A stretch of 17,302 nucleotides of DNA from Haloarculaceae archaeon. Lineage in GTDB: Archaea > Halobacteriota > Halobacteria > Halobacteriales > Haloarculaceae. Position numbers and translations under genes: made by a program. Below the pieces are notes generated by a model. The model was not told the DNA's origin, did no database searches, and saw only the letters and a list, made by a program, of their open reading frames with translations. The stretch is from positions 1 to 17,302 of the forward strand of contig JAHENO010000092.1 in the NCBI GenBank assembly GCA_018609945.1. The letters are read 5' to 3'. Of the stretch, positions 14,739 through 17,302 are shown piece by piece (positions within the stretch are counted from its first letter, which is position 1; every line of letters starts with the position of its first letter).

Positions 14739-14992
14739 TGGTCTCGGCGCGGTCGAGGACGGCACTCCTCGGACTGCTGGCCAGCCTCGCCGTGAGCCTC
14801 GTCCTCTGGGCCGTCTTCGGCGTGCCCGCCTTCCTCGTCGTCGTCCCGTTCGTCCCCTTCGTCTTCCGGCGCGACGACCGGCCGCCAGCACGCGAGTGTC
14901 CGGTCTGTGGCTACCGGACCCGCGACCCCGAGTTCGACCACTGTCCCCGGGACGGCCACCGCCTGGACGAGCACTCAGACGGGCCGGACTGA
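14738..14992 (+). CDS. Small membrane protein with C-terminal zinc ribbon, 84 aa
   Basis: Residues 8-43 form one or two membrane segments (TALLGLLASLAVSLVLWAVF and VPAFLVVVPFVPFVF), joined by a tight turn at GVP. The polar C-terminus holds CPVCGYRT (C54, C57) and HCPRDGH (C69, H74), a zinc-ribbon-like arrangement in which the last ligand may be a histidine. It starts at ATG 14738 inside the PadR stop codon, which suggests translational coupling. An in-frame upstream start at 14711 would lie inside the PadR gene and is less likely. A cytoplasmic ribbon on a membrane hairpin paired with a regulator could be a sensor or anchor, but this is inferred. I do not recognise the family. Confidence 0.75.
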   Translation: MVSARSRTALLGLLASLAVSLVLWAVFGVPAFLVVVPFVPFVFRRDDRPPARECPVCGYRTRDPEFDHCPRDGHRLDEHSDGPD

Positions 14993-15010
14993 CGATCACA
15001 GGGATATCGA

Positions 15011-15020
15011 AGCTTAGAAA
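15011..15020 (+). promoter_or_regulatory. Candidate TATA box of the DHH nuclease gene
   Basis: AGCTTAGAAA lies 26-35 bases before ATG 15046 in the 53-base gap after the membrane zinc-ribbon gene. It fits a leaderless start and indicates that the nuclease is not simply part of the PadR unit. Confidence 0.45.
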
Positions 15021-15045
15021 CGGGGCAGAACCCAACCGTGGACAC

Positions 15046-16956
15046 ATGTCACCGACACAGGGCTCCGGCGCCAGTGGGGTGGTCGACGACACCCCGGTCG
15101 TCTACGACCTCGCGCCGGGGTGTACGCTCGAAGACCTCGAGGAGGGCGAGCGGTACCACGCCACCGTCAACGGGGTCGTCGAGTACGGCGTCTTCGTCGA
15201 TCTCTCCGAACAGGTCTCCGGTCTCGTCCACGCCTCGAATCTCGTCGGGGAGTACGAGGTCGGCGACGACCTCGTCGTCGAACTCGCGACGGTTCGCGAG
15301 AACGGCGACCTGAGCTTCTCCGAGGTACAGATCGCCGAGTACGAGATCCGCCCGGTCGGCCCCGGCGAGCGGGCCGACGCCGCCGATATCGGGGACGCGA
15401 CCGGCGAGACCGTCCACCTGGAGGGGCGCGTCCTCCAGATCAAACAGACTGGCGGCCCGACGATTTTCCAGGTCCGCAGCGAGACGGGGGTCGTGCCCTG
15501 TGCCGCCTTCGAGGAGGCCGGCGTCCGGGCGTTCCCGGACGTGGGGCTCGACGACCTCGTTCGCGTGACGGGAACCGTCGAGACCCGCGACGGCGCCGTC
15601 CAGCTCGAAGTCGACGACGTGACCGTCCTCGATGGTGCGGCGGCCGAGGCTGCGACCGACCGGCTGGCAGAGGCCTCGGCGGACCTGGTGGAACCGGCCG
15701 ACATCGACCCGCTGGTCGCCTGGCCCGCACTCGAGACGATGTGGGAGGACCTGCGTGCAGTCGCCCGGCGGTTGCGCGCGACGGTCCTCGAGGGGCGCCC
15801 GATCCGGATGCGCCACCACGCCGACGGCGACGGGCTGTGTGCGAGTGTCCCCCTCCAGCACGCGCTGGAACGGTTCATCGCCGATCTCTACGAGGACCCA
15901 CAGGCGCCCCGACACATGCTCCGGCGGCTCCCCAGCAAGGCGCCCTTCTACGAACTCGAGGACGTCACCCGCGACCTGAACTTCGCGCTGGAGGACCGGA
16001 CGCGCCACGGCCAGAAGCTCCCGCTCCTGCTGATGCTCGATAACGGCTCTACGGAGGAGGACACCCCCGCCTACCGCAGCCTCGCCAACTACGACGTGCC
16101 GATCGTGGTCGTCGACCACCACCACCCCGACCCCGAGGCGGTGGACCCGTTCGTCGAGGAACACGTCAATCCCTACCTCCACGGCGAGGACTACCGCGTC
16201 ACGACGGGGATGCTGTGTGTCGAACTCGCGCGGATGATCGATCCGACCCTCACCGACGAGGTCGGGCACGTCCCCGCGGTGGCCGGCCTGGCCGACCGCT
16301 CGGAGGGCGAGGCGATGGACGACTACCTCGGGCTGGCCGCCGACGCTGGCTACGACGAGGCCCGCGTCCGCGAGATCGGCGAGGCCCTCGATTACGCCAC
16401 CCACTGGCTGAAGTACAGCGACGGCCGGGAGTTCGTCAACGACGTCCTGAACGTCAACTGCGACGACCGCGACCGCCACGAGCGGCTGGTCGATCTGCTG
16501 GCCGACCGCGCACAGCGGGACGTCGACGACCAGCTCGGGGCCGCCCTCCCGCACGTCGAGCACGAGTCCCTCGACAACGGTGCGCACCTGTACCGCATAG
16601 ACGTCGACCGTCACGCCAAGCGCTTCACCTACCCCGCGCCGGGCAAGACCACGGGGAAGATCCACGACCACAAGGTCGCGGAGACGGGCGACCCGGTCAT
16701 CACAATCGGCTACGGTCCCGACTTCGCCGTCCTCCGGTCGGACGGCGTCCGGCTCGACATCCCCGAGATGGTCTCACAGCTCCAGGCGGAGATCGAGGGC
16801 GCCGGCGTCAGCGGCGGCGGCCACCTCGTCGTCGGTTCGATCAAGTTCGTGAAGGGCCGCCGCGAGGAGGTTCTCGACGCGCTGGTCGCGAAGATGGCCG
16901 AGGCCGAGATCGACGAGGACCTCGGGAGTTCTGCCGCCTTCCCCGAGGAATTCTGA
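15046..16956 (+). CDS. DHH-family nuclease with S1 and OB domains (RecJ/GAN-like), 636 aa
   Basis: Domains in order: an S1 RNA-binding domain (about 33-94, with GVVEYGVFVDLSEQVSGLVH), an OB-fold of the tRNA_anti type (about 122-198), a DHH phosphoesterase domain and a DHHA1 domain. DHH motifs are complete: HHADGDG (257-263), LMLDNGS (D332), VVVDHHHPD (D357, H358, H359), GLADRSEG (D417) and GGGH (590-593). These bind two metal ions (usually Mn) and cut phosphodiester bonds. Archaeal relatives are RecJ-like 5'-to-3' exonucleases, including the GINS-associated nuclease of the replisome, while the S1 domain could favour RNA. Which of these applies cannot be told from sequence alone. ATG 15046 (MSPTQGSGAS) is preferred over the longer open frame because the earlier residues are antisense-like and basic, and a TATA-like box is placed for it. 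Its stop lies 10 bases from that of the convergent PLD-like gene. Confidence 0.92.
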   Translation: MSPTQGSGASGVVDDTPVVYDLAPGCTLEDLEEGERYHATVNGVVEYGVFVDLSEQVSGLVHASNLVGEYEVGDDLVVELATVRENGDLSFSEVQIAEYEIRPVGPGERADAADIGDATGETVHLEGRVLQIKQTGGPTIFQVRSETGVVPCAAFEEAGVRAFPDVGLDDLVRVTGTVETRDGAVQLEVDDVTVLDGAAAEAATDRLAEASADLVEPADIDPLVAWPALETMWEDLRAVARRLRATVLEGRPIRMRHHADGDGLCASVPLQHALERFIADLYEDPQAPRHMLRRLPSKAPFYELEDVTRDLNFALEDRTRHGQKLPLLLMLDNGSTEEDTPAYRSLANYDVPIVVVDHHHPDPEAVDPFVEEHVNPYLHGEDYRVTTGMLCVELARMIDPTLTDEVGHVPAVAGLADRSEGEAMDDYLGLAADAGYDEARVREIGEALDYATHWLKYSDGREFVNDVLNVNCDDRDRHERLVDLLADRAQRDVDDQLGAALPHVEHESLDNGAHLYRIDVDRHAKRFTYPAPGKTTGKIHDHKVAETGDPVITIGYGPDFAVLRSDGVRLDIPEMVSQLQAEIEGAGVSGGGHLVVGSIKFVKGRREEVLDALVAKMAEAEIDEDLGSSAAFPEEF

Positions 16957-16966
16957 GCCGGCAGTA

Positions 16967-17302
16967 TCAGGACTCGAAATCGATGGTCCGGGCGACGAGA
17001 AACGCCGCCAGGACGACCGCGGCCAGGACGCCCACCATCCCGAGTGGCAGGTCCGACGACGTGCCACCCCAGTCCGCGTCGAACACCGCCAGGAAGTAGG
17101 CACCCACCTCCTGCCCCTCCAGCACGAGGACGGCCTCCCTGTTTGCCCGTGCGGAGTTGTTGTTCCAATTGAGGCTCCCCAGGACGACGCGCTCGCCGTC
17201 GACGACGGCGCCCTTGGCGTGGATCTTCTCGAACCGGTCGCCGGGGTCGGCGACGCGGGCGGTCAGGGGCAGTCCCTCGGCGTCGGCGCGGTCGTTCAGC
17301 CA
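16967..17302 (-). CDS. Phospholipase D-like protein with C-terminal membrane anchor (5' end missing)
   Basis: An open frame runs in from the right edge, giving 111 residues before the TGA at 16967-16969. The fragment begins WLNDRADAEGLPLTARVADP. It contains one complete HKD motif, IHAKGAVVDGERVVLGSLNW (H28, K30, D35, G42, S43 of the fragment), the signature of the phospholipase D superfamily. This is probably the second HKD motif of a two-motif enzyme. After the catalytic part come a short spacer (DWGGTSSDLP) and a hydrophobic segment (about 87-106, LGMVGVLAAVVLAAFLVART), likely a C-terminal membrane anchor. Haloarchaeal PLD-like proteins of this type are often exported; the catalytic domain would then face outside. 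Substrate unknown. The gene ends 10 bases from the convergent DHH nuclease. Confidence 0.85.
   Translation of the reverse strand, partial: WLNDRADAEGLPLTARVADPGDRFEKIHAKGAVVDGERVVLGSLNWNNNSARANREAVLVLEGQEVGAYFLAVFDADWGGTSSDLPLGMVGVLAAVVLAAFLVARTIDFES

Noticed and set aside
15049..16671. A 540-residue open frame on the minus strand
   Set aside because: Antisense of the DHH nuclease gene with its complete motifs.

Overview
The window looks like chromosome of a halophilic archaeon (class Halobacteria). The DNA is GC-rich, the real proteins are strongly acidic, and several families are typical of haloarchaea: a HalX-type response regulator, a Bat-like regulator with a C-terminal HTH_10 helix-turn-helix, an amphi-Trp domain protein, a Tat-exported lipoprotein with a twin-arginine motif and lipobox, and a 41-residue hydrophobic peptide resembling the haloarchaeal DUF7503 family. 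Most genes have an AT-rich box A about 25-30 bases before the start codon, the pattern expected for leaderless transcripts. No rRNA, tRNA, CRISPR array or recognisable insertion sequence was seen.

Left part (1-2316): a small predicted membrane or secreted peptide gene on the plus strand converges on a 694-residue protein with a C-terminal CHAT (caspase-like) protease domain that keeps its His/Cys dyad. This is the pair most likely to hide something undescribed. Next (2403-7478, minus strand) is a compact four-gene ABC importer operon of the BMP/nucleoside type: Tat lipoprotein binding protein, double-NBD ATPase and two permeases, with short gaps or overlap.

Middle (7554-12712): a site-2 metalloprotease with CBS domains is transcribed divergently from a HalX response regulator, and the 114-base gap between them holds both promoters and an inverted repeat. 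A roughly 330-base non-coding stretch with a 22-base tandem repeat follows. Then comes a 1005-residue Bat-like sensor-regulator with a degenerate receiver, a PAS domain, three GAF domains, a BAT domain and HTH_10.

Right part (12861-17302): a zinc-ribbon protein (DUF7117-like), a candidate structured non-coding RNA, an amphi-Trp protein, a GC-rich gap with hairpins, a PadR-like regulator overlapping a small membrane zinc-ribbon protein, a DHH-family nuclease with S1 and OB domains (RecJ/GAN-like), and the C-terminal part of a membrane-anchored phospholipase D-like protein running off the right edge. Apart from the transporter operon and the PadR pair, the genes look like single units with their own promoters. 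Sensing and regulation recur as a theme (CHAT protease, S2P, HalX, Bat-like, PadR).
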